Below, piece after piece: positions 62,907 to 64,000 of a DNA stretch of 64,000 nt. The stretch spans positions 1 to 64,000 of the forward strand of contig JAFXYZ010000065.1 in the NCBI GenBank assembly GCA_017541465.1. The letters are read 5' to 3'. Positions within the stretch are counted from its first letter, which is position 1, and the number at the start of each line of letters is the position of its first letter. The translations under genes were made by a program, and so were the position numbers. Source of the DNA: a bacterium (GTDB taxonomy: Bacteria > Cyanobacteriota > Vampirovibrionia > Gastranaerophilales > Gastranaerophilaceae). Below the pieces are notes generated by a model that did no database searches, was not told the origin of the DNA, and saw only the letters and a program-made list of their open reading frames with translations.

Positions 62907-63977
62907 ATGGATGGTACAAAAAAGAATTTCTTAAATATTGATTACGCAAAAGTATTTGGTATATATCTTGTTATACTTGGGCATTTTCTTCGTGATTTTC
63001 ATATCGGAATTACACTGTCTAATTTTATTTATATGTTTCATATGCCCCTGTTTTTTGTTATATCGGGATTTTTATATAAACAGAAAACAAAAGAAGAAAA
63101 TTATAATATAATAATCACAAGATTATTAATACCCTACTTTTTGTATCAATTTCTGTATTTACCGATAAAAGCAATATATTTAAGTGTTTCAGGCGATATG
63201 AATATATTTATTGTTTTACTGAAATCACTTGCAGGAATAATGATAGGCGACTGTTACGGTACACGTTTTTCAATTTTGGTCTGCAGTGTTTGTTGGTTTC
63301 TTTTAACAATGATTTATATAAGACTGATTTTTGCGAATATAAAACTCTCAAAAATTAATTTGATAACACTTTCAATAGCATCAATTATTCTTTTAAAAAT
63401 ACTGTTTATCCTGAAATTTGATTTAATCTTCTGTATTGATAATTTATTATATACTCTTCCGTATTTTATAATGGGATATTATTTTAAAGAATATATTTAT
63501 CCTTCCTTTTCGGATAAGAAAAATCTTTTATCAAACAATTTCATAAAAATACTTTTATTTGTTTTGTCTTTTTCCGCTGTATATTTAATCCTAAAAACAA
63601 ACGGTTTAATAGAATGCAATATGAAAATTAATCACCTTGTATCACAAAGGTCAATTCTTCTCTCATATATTGGTGGATTAGCAGGAACAGTCGGGGTTAT
63701 ACTGTTCTCTGATTTGATTAAAAAAGATTTTAAATTTATTCAGGTAATATCAAAAAACACTTTATTTATTATGTTCTTCCACGTTTTCATACTTCTTATA
63801 TCAAAAGTAGCGGGAATAATACCTTTTGCACATAAATATTTTCAGGGAATAAATCTGTTCATCTTCGTTATTATATATGGAATAGTAATGTTAATCTTTT
63901 CCTATTACACAATTTTGTTTCTTGAAAAAAAGTGCCCGATACTTCTGGGAAAGACAAAAAAGAAAAATAACCTTTAA
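62907..63977 (+). CDS. Acyltransferase family 3 (OafA/WecH-like)
   Basis: 356 residues, ten membrane helices. The start LNIDYAKVFGIYLVILGHFLRDF corresponds to the family's R/D-Y-x-R-x-x-x-x-x-x-V-x-x-x-H segment with the catalytic histidine His21 region, and MFHMPLFFVISGFLYK is the second conserved loop. It O-acylates extracellular glycans or exported sugars. The base composition is even more AT-rich than its neighbours and it has its own leaderless promoter, so a later addition is possible. It might modify LPS sugars or capsule. Substrate unknown. Confidence 0.85.
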   Translation: MDGTKKNFLNIDYAKVFGIYLVILGHFLRDFHIGITLSNFIYMFHMPLFFVISGFLYKQKTKEENYNIIITRLLIPYFLYQFLYLPIKAIYLSVSGDMNIFIVLLKSLAGIMIGDCYGTRFSILVCSVCWFLLTMIYIRLIFANIKLSKINLITLSIASIILLKILFILKFDLIFCIDNLLYTLPYFIMGYYFKEYIYPSFSDKKNLLSNNFIKILLFVLSFSAVYLILKTNGLIECNMKINHLVSQRSILLSYIGGLAGTVGVILFSDLIKKDFKFIQVISKNTLFIMFFHVFILLISKVAGIIPFAHKYFQGINLFIFVIIYGIVMLIFSYYTILFLEKKCPILLGKTKKKNNL

Positions 63978-64000
63978 ATTCTTAAATGCGCAAAACAATA

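Overview
The window is AT-rich and looks like chromosome of a strictly fermentative, diderm gut bacterium, most likely of the Gastranaerophilales (Melainabacteria, the non-photosynthetic sister group of Cyanobacteria). The reasons are: an 11-subunit NDH-1/complex I operon without NuoE, F and G (the cyanobacterial composition); a monomeric [FeFe] hydrogenase next to AdhE; LPS-export type genes; a GH57/GT35 glucan pair; RNA genes without an encoded CCA end; and many large proteins I do not recognise. The phylum call is an inference from gene content, not from a marker tree. No phage, insertion sequence, rRNA operon or CRISPR array was seen, and no gene-free stretch exceeds about 300 bases.

Layout. 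1-1864: truncated GH57 glucan branching enzyme, one-piece tmRNA, cutA. 1872-8306: a calpain-like cysteine-peptidase protein, a DUF2339 membrane protein and an EF-hand/CHAP protein. 8385-15600: fermentation ([FeFe] hydrogenase, AdhE) and a bioBDA operon. 15657-21036: small gene, orphan solute-binding protein, LptF/LptG permease, MATE transporter and an EF-hand/esterase protein. 21045-26144: tRNA-Thr(CGU), an 818-residue internally duplicated protein, a phosphoesterase, ispG and a small secreted protein. 26164-35848: nuoABCDHIJKLMN on the minus strand, with subunits overlapping or a few bases apart.

35932-42098 is the most system-like part. A ZorA/ZorB-like (MotA/MotB) ion-driven motor pair is divergently transcribed from an operon of three genes: a zinc-ribbon/cyclase-like/TPR protein of 1107 residues, a secreted Lys-rich TPR protein and an 82-residue protein. 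The two promoters overlap at their -35 boxes and the three-gene operon ends in a strong terminator. 42127-46908: a second EF-hand/CHAP protein, a 69-residue protein of SGNG pentapeptides, a GT35-like enzyme in which the PLP lysine position is serine, and a folate cyclo-ligase. 46974-57871: envelope genes (33-residue membrane peptide, M23 peptidase, LptD-like protein, PLD, AsmA-like, PerM and two secreted proteins). 57943-58262: tRNA-Ser(GGA) whose 3' end is repeated 198 bp downstream around a hairpin-rich insert. 58265-63977: rarA, a YbaK deacylase, acyl-ACP thioesterase, two lineage-type unknowns and an acyltransferase.

How it works together. Sugar stored or released by the glucan enzymes would be fermented, with AdhE and hydrogenase re-oxidising NADH and ferredoxin. 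The NuoEFG-less complex I could couple ferredoxin oxidation to ion pumping. Three proteins share an EF-hand N-terminal module joined to different hydrolase domains (two CHAP-like, one esterase-like), which suggests a modular family of exported or surface enzymes. Several genes (cutA, hydA, the MATE gene, the last acyltransferase) have a -10 box 6-7 bases before the start codon and no Shine-Dalgarno, so leaderless mRNAs seem to be used here.
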